This document shows positions 1 to 8,069 of a stretch of 64,000 nucleotides of DNA, piece by piece. Source of the stretch: Kineosporia succinea. Lineage in GTDB: Bacteria > Actinomycetota > Actinomycetes > Actinomycetales > Kineosporiaceae. Below the pieces are notes generated by a model. That model was not told the DNA's origin. It made no database searches and saw only the letters and a program-made list of their open reading frames with translations. Position 1 is the first letter of the stretch; every line of letters starts with the position of its first letter. The position numbers and the translations under genes were made by a program. The stretch spans positions 6,321,241 through 6,385,240 of the forward strand of contig NZ_JAUSQZ010000001.1 of NCBI RefSeq assembly GCF_030811555.1, given 5' to 3'.

Positions 1-98
1 CGGTCGCCCGGAGCCCGGGCCGGTGCCAGCACGATCACCGGGGGACGCGTCGGCGCACCGGAACGGGGCCGGCCCGGGGGCCCCGTAGAGTTCGCCGG

Positions 99-1037
99 AT
101 GAGGAAGCGCCCGGCCGCGGTGGCCGTCCTGCCCACCGAGCCCGGGGTCTACCGGTTCCGCGACGAGGCCGGGCGGGCCCTGTACATCGGGCGTACCGGC
201 AACCTGCGGCACCGGGTCGGCTCGTACTGGGGCGACCTGCGCGACCGCCCGCGGCTGCGCCGGATGGTGGCCCAGGTCACCGGAATCGAGGCGCTGGTCT
301 GCGAGTCCGAGCACGAGGCGGCCTGGCTCGAGCGCAACCTGCTGGAACACCGCAAGCCCCGCTGGAACCGGGCCCGCGGCGGGCAGGAGCTGCCGGTCTG
401 GATCCGTCTCGACCCCTCCCCGGCCGCACCCCGTCTCGACCTGGTGCACCGCGTCGAAACTCGTCCCGGCGTCAGCCACTTCGGGCCGTACCTGGGCTCC
501 CGCAAGGTGCGCGAGGCCGTCTCGGCCCTGCTGCGCTGCTATCCGCTGCCCTACACCGCGACCCGCCTGACCCCGGCCGAGAAGGACATGGCCGCCACCC
601 GCGGTGTGGCCCTCGACGACCGCGAGCGCCTGATCACCACGATCACGGCCGTGCTCGAGCGCTCGCCGCAGGCGGTGGCGCAGGCGCACGAGCTCCTGCG
701 GGTGCGCCGCGACGAGGCCGCCGCCGGGCTGCTGTTCGAGATCGCCGGGGCGGTGCAGACCGAGATCGCGGGGCTGGCCTGGGTGGTCGCGCCGCAGCGG
801 GTCACGGTCGAGGGAGCCGGTGACCTGACCCTGACCGGTCGCCACGACGGGCTCGACGTGCGGCTGCGCATCCGCGCGGGCCGGATGTGCGAGTGGCAGC
901 AGGTGGTCTCGAAGGGAGCGGCGGCCGAGATCCCCGGCGAATGGGGGCCGTTCCTCGGCCGGAACGCGGAACTGGCCGCGCGGCTGGCGAATCTGGCCGT
1001 CACGAACGAATCGCCCACCGGCCTGACCCGCGCCTGA
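99..1037 (+). CDS. GIY-YIG nuclease domain protein (UvrC N-terminal-like)
   Basis: The first ~95 residues form a GIY-YIG endonuclease domain like the N-terminal half of UvrC and Cho. GVY is at 16-18, YIG at 29-31, followed by the conserved GNLRHR stretch, and a Glu-rich segment (EAAWLERNLL) should supply the metal-binding Glu. The protein is 312 aa, about half of UvrC, and I see no RNase H-like or HhH region, so it is not UvrC itself. The remaining ~200 residues are unrecognised. A role in DNA repair or processing is inferred from the domain only. It appears to be a single-gene unit, convergent with the downstream DUF4184 gene. Confidence 0.8.
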   Translation: MRKRPAAVAVLPTEPGVYRFRDEAGRALYIGRTGNLRHRVGSYWGDLRDRPRLRRMVAQVTGIEALVCESEHEAAWLERNLLEHRKPRWNRARGGQELPVWIRLDPSPAAPRLDLVHRVETRPGVSHFGPYLGSRKVREAVSALLRCYPLPYTATRLTPAEKDMAATRGVALDDRERLITTITAVLERSPQAVAQAHELLRVRRDEAAAGLLFEIAGAVQTEIAGLAWVVAPQRVTVEGAGDLTLTGRHDGLDVRLRIRAGRMCEWQQVVSKGAAAEIPGEWGPFLGRNAELAARLANLAVTNESPTGLTRA

Positions 1038-1058
1038 CCCGCGCCTGACCAGGGTGAT

Positions 1059-1832
1059 TCACGGCACCGGGACGCTCGCCGCCCCGGCCAGCCGCCCGAA
1101 CTGCCACACCACGCAGTACACGCCGAGCCCGACCAGCAGCACGAGCACCGAGCTGATCGCGAACTCCCGCAGCGCGTAGTCGGCCAGCGTCGTCGGCCCG
1201 GCGCCCGGGATGTCGACGCGCACCTGGCGCAGGCGCAGCGTGACCTGCACCAGGCTCACGACGGCCGCGGCCCCGGCCAGCACCGAGACCAGCAGCCGGC
1301 GCCGGGCCGCGCTCAGCACCGCCCCGGCGGGCAGTGACGCCGGGCGGGTCGAGTTCCACCAGTGCACCAGCCAGCCGGCGAGCAGCAGTGCGCCGGCCAG
1401 GTCGCTGAGCAGGTTCAGGCGCTGCGAGAGGCCGAGGCCGAACAGGTCGCAGAACGCGTCCCAGCCCACGTGCGTGGCCGCGCCGATGACGGCCGAGACC
1501 ACGACGGCCGCGAGCGTTCGCGCGTCCGTCATGCGAAAACCCTGGGCCGACCACCACGCCCGCGCCGCGACCGCCGGGGGCAGCAGAGCCACCAGCGGGC
1601 GCTTGGCCACGAGCTGGAACACCGCCAGCATGACCAGCGCGATCATCGGGTCGAGCCACAGCAGTGAGGACGCCCGGTGCGTGAGCGTGAGGTTGTAGTC
1701 GCCGCCGAGCCACTGCAGCGACACGTAGTACGGCAGGTCAGGGGCGAGCGCGCCGAAGACCAGGGCGGACGGGACGAGCGGGCGCCGGGCGAGGGGCACG
1801 ACGGCGACCGGGTGGATCAGGGTGAACGGCAC
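1059..1832 (-). CDS. DUF4184 family membrane protein
   Basis: The 257-aa protein begins VPFTLIHPVAVVPL and continues with APDLPYYV, the characteristic opening of DUF4184 integral membrane proteins. About five to six hydrophobic segments follow, and THVGWDAF resembles the histidine-bearing motif of metal-dependent membrane hydrolases. I chose the GTG at 1832 because the family motif starts there; upstream in-frame codons read through the intergenic terminator and into the regulator gene. Function in the family is unknown. It lies downstream of the response-regulator gene but is separated from it by a strong terminator. Confidence 0.75.
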   Translation of the reverse strand: MPFTLIHPVAVVPLARRPLVPSALVFGALAPDLPYYVSLQWLGGDYNLTLTHRASSLLWLDPMIALVMLAVFQLVAKRPLVALLPPAVAARAWWSAQGFRMTDARTLAAVVVSAVIGAATHVGWDAFCDLFGLGLSQRLNLLSDLAGALLLAGWLVHWWNSTRPASLPAGAVLSAARRRLLVSVLAGAAAVVSLVQVTLRLRQVRVDIPGAGPTTLADYALREFAISSVLVLLVGLGVYCVVWQFGRLAGAASVPVP

Positions 1833-1961
1833 CCGTTCATCGTGGCGACGACGTGAGGCGGCGCGCCTCGTCCTCAGGTGCAGGAGTCCGGTACCTGGGT
1901 CTCGACGTGCTGGTACCCGTGCGGCGGTGCGGGCCCCGGGCCGCCGACCACCCGGGCGGGA

Positions 1962-2008
1962 CATGGTGGACGCGTCGGGAGACCCGGTCTCCCGACGCGT
2001 CCACCATG
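1962..2008 (-). terminator. Strong perfect inverted repeat, transcription terminator
   Basis: Arms of 21 bases (1962-1982 and 1988-2008) are perfectly complementary around a 5-base centre. It starts 15 bases past the stop codon of the response-regulator gene (2023) on the minus strand. There is no long T-run, which is usual for high-GC actinobacterial terminators. It should separate the regulator from the DUF4184 gene. Confidence 0.75.
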
Positions 2009-2022
2009 GGTGGTCGCGAAGG

Positions 2023-2829
2023 TCAGGGGCTGGACCAGCGGTAGAGGTTCTTGGGACGCCCCGCCGTGCCGTAGCGCTGACTCTGTGAGACCAGGTGCCG
2101 GTCGGTGAGTTCCTCGAGGTAGTGCCGGGCCGTGACCCGGGAGATGCCCAGGGCCTGGGCGACGTCGTTCGCGGAGACCGGCACCGTGGAGGTGCGCAGG
2201 TGTGCGGCGACGCGGTCGAGCGTGCGGCGGGCCGGGACCTTGCCGGCGCGGGGGATCGTGCCGTTCTCGGGGCCACCCGCGAGCAGGCCGTCCGCCGACC
2301 AGGACACCGGGGGAGGGGCCTGCGGTCGCAGCAGCGCGAGCGCGGAGTCGATGTCGCGCTGGCTGACCGGGCCGGATCCGGCGGACGTCTGGCGGCGGAA
2401 GGCGGCGTAGCGGCGCAGGTGCTGCTGCAGGTCCTGGCTGTGCAGGGGCTTGAGCAGGTAGTGCACGACCCCGTACGACGCGGCCCGGCGCACCAGCCGC
2501 AGGTCTCGCTCGGCGGTGATGACGATGAAGTCGACGGCGCAGTCGCGGGCGCGCAGGGTGCGGCACAGCTCGAGACCGCAGGCGTCGGGCAGGTTCACGT
2601 CGAGCAGGATCAGCTCGGGGGTGAGGTGCCCACCGGGGCCTGGATGTTCGGCGTGGTCGGGCGGCTCGGTCCGGCGCAGGAGCTCGGCGCCGGTGTTGAC
2701 GATGCCGGTCACGGTGAAACCCGGCGTGCGGCTGACGTACTCGGCGTGCCGGGTGGCGACGACCGGGTCGGCGTCGGCGATCAGGGTGCTGATGCGCCGG
2801 TCGGTCCGGCGGGCGGAGTGGTCAGGCAT
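2023..2829 (-). CDS. Response regulator with receiver and C-terminal HTH (CitB/DcuR-like)
   Basis: The 268-aa protein has an N-terminal receiver domain: ISTLIADADP supplies the acidic pocket, LILLDVNLPD the phospho-acceptor Asp, and LLKPL the conserved Lys. A linker and a C-terminal winged HTH follow (VSANDVAQALGISRVTARHYLEEL). This arrangement is typical of CitB/DpiA/DcuR-type regulators of two-component systems. No sensor kinase gene is in the window, so it is an orphan here. The ATG at 2829 is preferred because upstream in-frame sequence is low-quality and lacks domain homology. It is divergent from the globin/NOS-like operon across a 453-base spacer, so control of that operon is plausible but unproven. 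Confidence 0.85.
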   Translation of the reverse strand: MPDHSARRTDRRISTLIADADPVVATRHAEYVSRTPGFTVTGIVNTGAELLRRTEPPDHAEHPGPGGHLTPELILLDVNLPDACGLELCRTLRARDCAVDFIVITAERDLRLVRRAASYGVVHYLLKPLHSQDLQQHLRRYAAFRRQTSAGSGPVSQRDIDSALALLRPQAPPPVSWSADGLLAGGPENGTIPRAGKVPARRTLDRVAAHLRTSTVPVSANDVAQALGISRVTARHYLEELTDRHLVSQSQRYGTAGRPKNLYRWSSP

Positions 2830-3282
2830 GGGCGTCCGGATCGGACCGTCGTCACTCTCCTCCACGCCGGCGGTGCGCCCGTCACCGGGCGTGTACGTAG
2901 AGCGTGATTCTAGTAACAGTGCGCGGCCGGGATCAATCCGGGGTCGGCACCGTTTCCCGAGGCACCCATATATCCGTTTCCCTTGCATTCCCGGAGGCGG
3001 CGCATGTCTGTCAATAGTTTTCGCGGTTCTTCTCATTCTGTGGACCGGTATTCGCCGAGGTGACGCAGAGTTGAGCTTCATCGACGACTGTTTGTGATGT
3101 CTGGCGTGGCGTTTCAGCAGGGCTGACGTGCAATGCGTGCCTATCTCGTAACTTTCAGTGATCACTTTCGTAGGTTGTGTCGAGTTTGCATCTTTCCGTG
3201 TTTCCTCGGTAGAACGGTCCTCGACGCAACCTCATCCGGTGGCCCTGTTCGTCGGCCCGACCGAATTTTTAGGGAGAGCTGG
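2830..3282. promoter_or_regulatory. Divergent intergenic control region
   Basis: This 453-base stretch has no convincing gene and is clearly richer in A/T than its flanks (for example around 2960-3270). It separates the response-regulator start from the globin start and must carry both promoters. A TTGACA-like hexamer is readable on the minus strand near 3003-3008. An AGGGAGAG ribosome-binding site lies just upstream of the globin ATG. I could not define a confident operator by eye. Confidence 0.45.
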
Positions 3283-6282
3283 ATGTTTCGCGAGCCGCGA
3301 CGATTGGAGGAGCTTCCTCCTTTCGACCCGCGGACGATCGCGGTCGTGCGCAAGAGCTGTGCTGCCCTCCCGCCCGACCACATCGAACTGACGCGGGAGT
3401 TCTACCACCAGCTCTTCATCATGGCGCCGCACGCGCGCGCGATGTTCCCGGAAGACATGGACGCGCAGAACGAGCGCCTCCTCAAAGCCATCCTCATGAC
3501 GGTCGAGAACCTCGACAAGCCGGAGATGGTCGAGGCGCACCTGCGGCGCTGGGGTGCCCACCACCGTCGCAAGCACTCCGTCACCAACGACCTGTACCCC
3601 TATGTGGCGCACTCGCTGGTGCGGGCCCTGCGGGAGCTGAACGGTGGTGACCTCGAGACCACCGTCGCCTCGTGCTGGATGGCGGTCTACGAGTGGATGG
3701 CCGCCGTGATGATCGCCGGCGCCGACGACGCGGAGAACGCCGAGCAGCAGGCCGGTACCCGGGAGGGTGCGGTCGTGCGTCCGTACTACCAGGACGACGA
3801 GGCGGCCGACCAGGCCGGTCAGTACTACGGCGGGCACGGCGCGGCTTCCTCCGTCAGCCCCGAGACCGTTCAGCAGCCCGCGATCCGCGACGTGCGCGGT
3901 GCGTCCACGCGCCAGGACTACCCGGAGCCCGCGCAGCAGGCCTACCCCGAGGCCGGACGGCAGTCCGAGGTCGCGCGGTACAGCGGGACGGGTGGCCCGG
4001 CTGCCCCGGTTCGCGCGGCCGGCGCCGTGCGTCAGTCCGCGCCGCAGGTGGGGCAGTCCTACGGTGAGACCGGATCCGCGGCCGCCGTTTCGCCGTACGC
4101 CGAGGTCGAGCCCTACGGCGCCCAGAACCCGGCCCCCTCGAACGACGCCTGGTCGGCGCCGGAACCGTACGACGCGCAGGCCGCCGGTTACGCCGACCCG
4201 CACGACCACACTCAGGGCTCCTCCGCCGCGGCGGGCCACGAGCGCGACCAGGGCTGGTTCGCGGGGGAGAACTCCGCGGGGCCGTCCACGGGACAGTTCG
4301 CCGGTTCCGCGCCGAACCCGGCCCCGGCGTCGGGCAGCTGGTTCGACCAGCGGCCGGGTGACGAGTCGCCGTCCGGGCCGTCGGGCGCGCAGGTTGCCGG
4401 CCCGGGAACCGGGTCCGGTCAGGACTGGTTCGCCGGGCAGGGGGACTCCTCGGCGGAGGCCTACGAGCAGCCGGGCCCGTACGAGCAGCCGGGCCAGTAC
4501 GAGGCGCAGGGTCAGTACGGGCAGTCGGCGCAGCATGATGCGCCGGGGCCGTACGGACAGCCCGAGGCGCAGGGGCAGTACCCGCAGCCGGGGCAACACG
4601 ACGCCGCGGACCAGTACGAGCAGCCCGGGCAGTACGAGCAGTCCGGTCAGCCGGGCCCGTACGAGCAGTCGGGCCGGTTCGGGCAGTCGTCGGCGGTGGA
4701 TCGCTCGCAGCCGCTCCCGCGCGGTCAGTACCGCGGCGGTCAGTCGTCGGCGGGGGCGATCGGGGCCGGTCCGGGTGCCGGTCACGGTGGCCCCGGCACT
4801 CAGGGGGGCGGTGGCGGGTACGGCGGCCAGGCCGGCCTGAACGTCGGTGGTCTGGGCGGCGGAGCCGGTCTGGGCGGGGACGGGCTGGGCGGCGGAAGTC
4901 GTCTCGGTGGTCTTGGGATGTCCGGCGGGGTGACGGAGGCGGCGGGTCCGCAGTTCGCGCGTCCGCCGCAGCGGCAGACCGGTGAGCAGCGGCAGGTGAC
5001 GCCCGAGCAGCAGTACATCGGCGAGACCGCGGCCATCGACCAGTCGAGCATCGCCGCGCACTTCGAGGAGCAGGGCGGCTACGACGGCTCCTCCTACGGT
5101 GCGCCTCAGCGGCAGGACGCCGCGCAGCCCGGGTACGACGCCCAGGGCTGGAGCACCGGTCAGTTCACCGCGCCGGAGCAGGGCTACGACGCCCCCGGCG
5201 ACGAGACGGACCAGCGCTGGACCTCCGGCCAGGTCCACGACGACCGGACCGACGCCGAGGGTCAGGGCTGGGGCACCGGCACCACGGGTCAGTTCGCCCA
5301 GCCCGGCCAGGGGTACGAGCAGGGGTGGAACGCGGGCGACACCGCCCAGCCCTACGACGACCAGGACGCCCAGCCCGCAACGGGTTACGACGAGCAGGAC
5401 GCCCAGCAGTGGGGCGCCGCGCAGCCGGATCAGCCCGAGCGGGCCGCCGCTCCCGAACAGCGCTGGATCGCCACCGGCCGCACCCGCGACGACTACGCGG
5501 ACGCCGCCGACCGCCGCTGGGGCACCACCGGCCAGTTCACCCAGCCCGGCCAGTTCACTCAGCCCGGTCAGGGCTACGAGACCGGCCAGCAGTGGATCAC
5601 CGGCACCCGAAACAGCAGCAGCCAGAACATCGGCACCCGAAACCCCGGCGCCGGCAACGGTGGAGCCGGTAACGGCGGTGCCACCGGCCCGGTTCGGCAG
5701 CCGGGCCTCACCCGCGGTGCGCAGGACGGCGCCCGTGGCCAGGAAAGCCGGGGCCAGGAAAGCCGGGGCCGTGAGCCCGGTCTGACCGACTCCGGCGAAC
5801 AGCGCTGGCACGTCGGCAACACCGGGCAGTTCGCCCTCCCGGCCCGCGCCGCCGACCCGGCCGGTCAGCCGGGTCAGGCCGGTCAGCCGGGGCAGACGAG
5901 CCGGCCCGGTCAGACCCGCCCGTCCGGCCGGGAACGAGCCGACAGCATTCGAGCCGACAGCATCCGAGCTGACAACCTGAGGGCCGACAACCTCAGGGCC
6001 GACAGCGCCAGGGGTGACGGCCCGCGGCAGCCCGGCCCGGCGAGCGCCGCCCAGCCCGGTGACCCGGAGCGTCCCTACCGCCCCGAGACCGCTGGTCGTC
6101 CGCGCGTGAACAGCATCAACGACAGCGGCAGCAGCGCGGTGAGCCCCGGCTCCTCGTCCGAGGGCCACCGTTACATCGATGTCACCCCGTACGACGAGGA
6201 CCGCACCGACGGTCCGGTGCGGCCCGACGACACGCAGCCGCAGCCGGGACAGCCGGCGGAGCACTGGCAGGGCACTGCATGA
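3283..6282 (+). CDS. Globin with very long Gln/Gly/Pro-rich low-complexity tail
   Basis: Residues ~14-145 of the 999-aa protein align with bacterial haemoglobin/flavohaemoglobin globin domains. Tyr41 fits B10, Phe55 CD1, Gln62 E7 and His94 (in WGAHH) the proximal F8 ligand, as in NO-dioxygenating flavohaemoglobins. There is no FAD/NAD reductase domain. The remaining ~850 residues are low-complexity: YEQPGQ-type repeats, a Gly-rich block near residues 490-550, five TGQF motifs usually next to a Trp, and ADSIR/ADNLR pentapeptides. The ATG at 3283 follows an AGGGAGAG site and begins the globin; an open frame extends upstream without homology. The stop overlaps the ATG of the NOS-like gene (ATGA), so the two are translationally coupled. 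NO or O2 chemistry is inferred. Confidence 0.85.
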   Translation: MFREPRRLEELPPFDPRTIAVVRKSCAALPPDHIELTREFYHQLFIMAPHARAMFPEDMDAQNERLLKAILMTVENLDKPEMVEAHLRRWGAHHRRKHSVTNDLYPYVAHSLVRALRELNGGDLETTVASCWMAVYEWMAAVMIAGADDAENAEQQAGTREGAVVRPYYQDDEAADQAGQYYGGHGAASSVSPETVQQPAIRDVRGASTRQDYPEPAQQAYPEAGRQSEVARYSGTGGPAAPVRAAGAVRQSAPQVGQSYGETGSAAAVSPYAEVEPYGAQNPAPSNDAWSAPEPYDAQAAGYADPHDHTQGSSAAAGHERDQGWFAGENSAGPSTGQFAGSAPNPAPASGSWFDQRPGDESPSGPSGAQVAGPGTGSGQDWFAGQGDSSAEAYEQPGPYEQPGQYEAQGQYGQSAQHDAPGPYGQPEAQGQYPQPGQHDAADQYEQPGQYEQSGQPGPYEQSGRFGQSSAVDRSQPLPRGQYRGGQSSAGAIGAGPGAGHGGPGTQGGGGGYGGQAGLNVGGLGGGAGLGGDGLGGGSRLGGLGMSGGVTEAAGPQFARPPQRQTGEQRQVTPEQQYIGETAAIDQSSIAAHFEEQGGYDGSSYGAPQRQDAAQPGYDAQGWSTGQFTAPEQGYDAPGDETDQRWTSGQVHDDRTDAEGQGWGTGTTGQFAQPGQGYEQGWNAGDTAQPYDDQDAQPATGYDEQDAQQWGAAQPDQPERAAAPEQRWIATGRTRDDYADAADRRWGTTGQFTQPGQFTQPGQGYETGQQWITGTRNSSSQNIGTRNPGAGNGGAGNGGATGPVRQPGLTRGAQDGARGQESRGQESRGREPGLTDSGEQRWHVGNTGQFALPARAADPAGQPGQAGQPGQTSRPGQTRPSGRERADSIRADSIRADNLRADNLRADSARGDGPRQPGPASAAQPGDPERPYRPETAGRPRVNSINDSGSSAVSPGSSSEGHRYIDVTPYDEDRTDGPVRPDDTQPQPGQPAEHWQGTA
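5938..6012 (+). repeat. 15-nt tandem repeat encoding ADxxR pentapeptides
   Basis: Five 15-base units in the globin-tail gene encode ADSIR, ADSIR, ADNLR, ADNLR and ADSAR. The period and the A(D/N)xxx pattern resemble a very short pentapeptide-repeat segment, but five units are too few for a full beta-helix. Synonymous differences between units argue for protein-level selection or an old duplication. Confidence 0.7.
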
Positions 6283-7976
6283 CGCAACAGAACGTGCACA
6301 CCGATGCCGGATTCGGCGTCCCCTCGTTCGAGACCGATGCGCAGGCCTTCGCGACCGGTCGCGAGGCCTACGCAGCCCGTGACGGTTACCGGGGCAGTGA
6401 AACGTACTCGGACGCCGACAGTTTCGAGGCCTCGGCCCCGACCGTCGCGGTGGTGACGGGCGCCGCCCGGGCGACCACCACGTCCACCATGAGCGACCGC
6501 ACGACGGGAGGCGGGCACCCCGTCTTCCGCCCGACCACCGCGTTCCAGCACGACACCGAGCGCCCCGGGATCGACCCCACGCGGGTCGCCGCGGACTGGC
6601 AGCTGATGTACGAGTGGCTCGAGCGTGACGCGGAGATGGCCTCGGTGTGCGGCTTCTCGGCCGAGGACCTGAGCTACTCCGCGCGCAGCGCCCGCGTCAA
6701 CGAGCTGATGCTGGAAGTCGGCCCGGGCCGGACGTTCACCGTGCTGCCGAACGAGATGCAGTTCTGGGTGCGGTATTCCTGGATCAATTCCGACCGCTGC
6801 TCCGGGCGCCAGCACGCGCTGCAGCAGGCCGTGATCCAGTACCGGCCCGAGGTGCGTGGCGCCGTCGACATGCTCCGCGCCGCGGTCGACCACGCGAACA
6901 TGGCCATGAACGCGCCGGTTCCGCCGCAGACCGTGATCACGGTGCTGGGCGGTCCGGTGGCTCCCGGTGAGCTGGGCCCGATGTTCGTCACCGAGCAGAT
7001 GCTGCGCGCGGCCGGCTACCACCAGGCCGAGGGCGGATGGAGCGGCGACGGCGGCTATCTCGACGTCACCGACTGGGTGCGCCAGCAGGGCGGCGGGCAC
7101 CTGATCCAGTCGATGCCCGGCTACCGGCCCGGTTCGTTCGACGTGCTGCCGATGCTCGCGATGGGCGAGGACGGCGAGCTGGTGATGGCCAGGGTCCCGA
7201 ACGCCGAGCGCTACCTCATCGACATCCCCTGGCCGCGTCACCCCGAGACCAACACCACCGCGGGCGACGACTCCGGGTACGGCGAGCCGTTCGCGTGCTG
7301 GCCGGCGATCCCGCTGCAGACGAACTTCGACATCGACATCGCCGGGCAGCGCTACTGCACGATCTTCAACGGCTGGTACGTCGACGAGGAGCTGGCCACC
7401 AACTTCCTCGACCCGCGCCGCTACGACTGGGCCGACCGCATCGGTGAGGCCATCCACGGGCCGGTCGATGCGCAGATGCTCTCGCGCACCGACAAGTTCG
7501 ACGAGTACCGGATGGCGCAGATCGAGATCGCGACGCTGCGCGCGATCCGGGCGGGGTTCAAGTCCAACCGGATGAAGATAAACAACCTCTCGGCCAGCCA
7601 GAGCGGTTTCGCGAAGTTCTGCCAGCGCCACCTGGCCACGCACGGCGAGATGCCGCCGAACGACACCGGCTGGACGTCCAACCGGATCGGCTCGCGGTTC
7701 CGTTTCCCCAGCCACCCGGTGCCGCACAAGGCCCAGGAGCGCGGCGCGGTGCTGGTCAAGCACTGGCTGACGGTCAAGTCGCTGCGCCCGAACGTGCCCG
7801 TGCACATCGTGGACCTCGAGGCGCTGGAACCCTCGCGCCCGGGCCGGCACGCCGCGGTCACGATGGCCGAGCCGATCACCCAGCCCAACCGTTTCGTGAC
7901 GTCGGACTGGTCCGACGAGGCGGCCCCGGAACGCGGCGGCTGCCCGGTGAACCACGGCGCGCGCCGCACCGTCTGA
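6279..7976 (+). CDS. Divergent nitric oxide synthase oxygenase-like haem protein
   Basis: From about residue 130 the 565-aa protein can be aligned with NOS oxygenase domains. W168-x-N-x-x-R-C174-x-G-R matches the haem-thiolate motif, including the Trp six residues before the Cys that stacks on haem. PQTVITV, then MLRAAGY, GDGGYLDVTDW and FDVLPML follow in NOS order. FNGWYVDEE (363-371) matches the FNGWY..E substrate segment, and Glu371 sits where NOS binds the arginine guanidinium. It differs from typical ~360-390-aa bacterial NOS by a ~100-residue disordered N-terminus, by lacking a recognisable C-terminal SGS..PVFHQE pterin segment, and by ending with GGCPVNH. No reductase is nearby. The ATG overlaps the globin stop. 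NO synthesis is inferred; another haem-thiolate oxygenation is possible. Confidence 0.72.
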   Translation: MTQQNVHTDAGFGVPSFETDAQAFATGREAYAARDGYRGSETYSDADSFEASAPTVAVVTGAARATTTSTMSDRTTGGGHPVFRPTTAFQHDTERPGIDPTRVAADWQLMYEWLERDAEMASVCGFSAEDLSYSARSARVNELMLEVGPGRTFTVLPNEMQFWVRYSWINSDRCSGRQHALQQAVIQYRPEVRGAVDMLRAAVDHANMAMNAPVPPQTVITVLGGPVAPGELGPMFVTEQMLRAAGYHQAEGGWSGDGGYLDVTDWVRQQGGGHLIQSMPGYRPGSFDVLPMLAMGEDGELVMARVPNAERYLIDIPWPRHPETNTTAGDDSGYGEPFACWPAIPLQTNFDIDIAGQRYCTIFNGWYVDEELATNFLDPRRYDWADRIGEAIHGPVDAQMLSRTDKFDEYRMAQIEIATLRAIRAGFKSNRMKINNLSASQSGFAKFCQRHLATHGEMPPNDTGWTSNRIGSRFRFPSHPVPHKAQERGAVLVKHWLTVKSLRPNVPVHIVDLEALEPSRPGRHAAVTMAEPITQPNRFVTSDWSDEAAPERGGCPVNHGARRTV

Positions 7977-8069
7977 CGGGCGGGTGACGGGCGGAGTGTT
8001 CATCCACACGTAGCCCGCGCCGTGCCCGTTTCGTGCCCGGCGCGGGTGCCCGCTGTGTGATCATTCCCT

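Noticed and set aside
99-1037. Full-length UvrC
   Set aside because: Only the GIY-YIG domain is recognisable in 312 residues; the UvrB-binding, RNase H-like and HhH regions are missing.
3232-6264. A 1010-codon open frame antisense to the globin tail
   Set aside because: It is a by-product of high GC and repeats. The plus-strand frame has a ribosome-binding site, a globin domain and coupling to the next gene; the antisense product is Leu/Arg/Gly-rich without homology.
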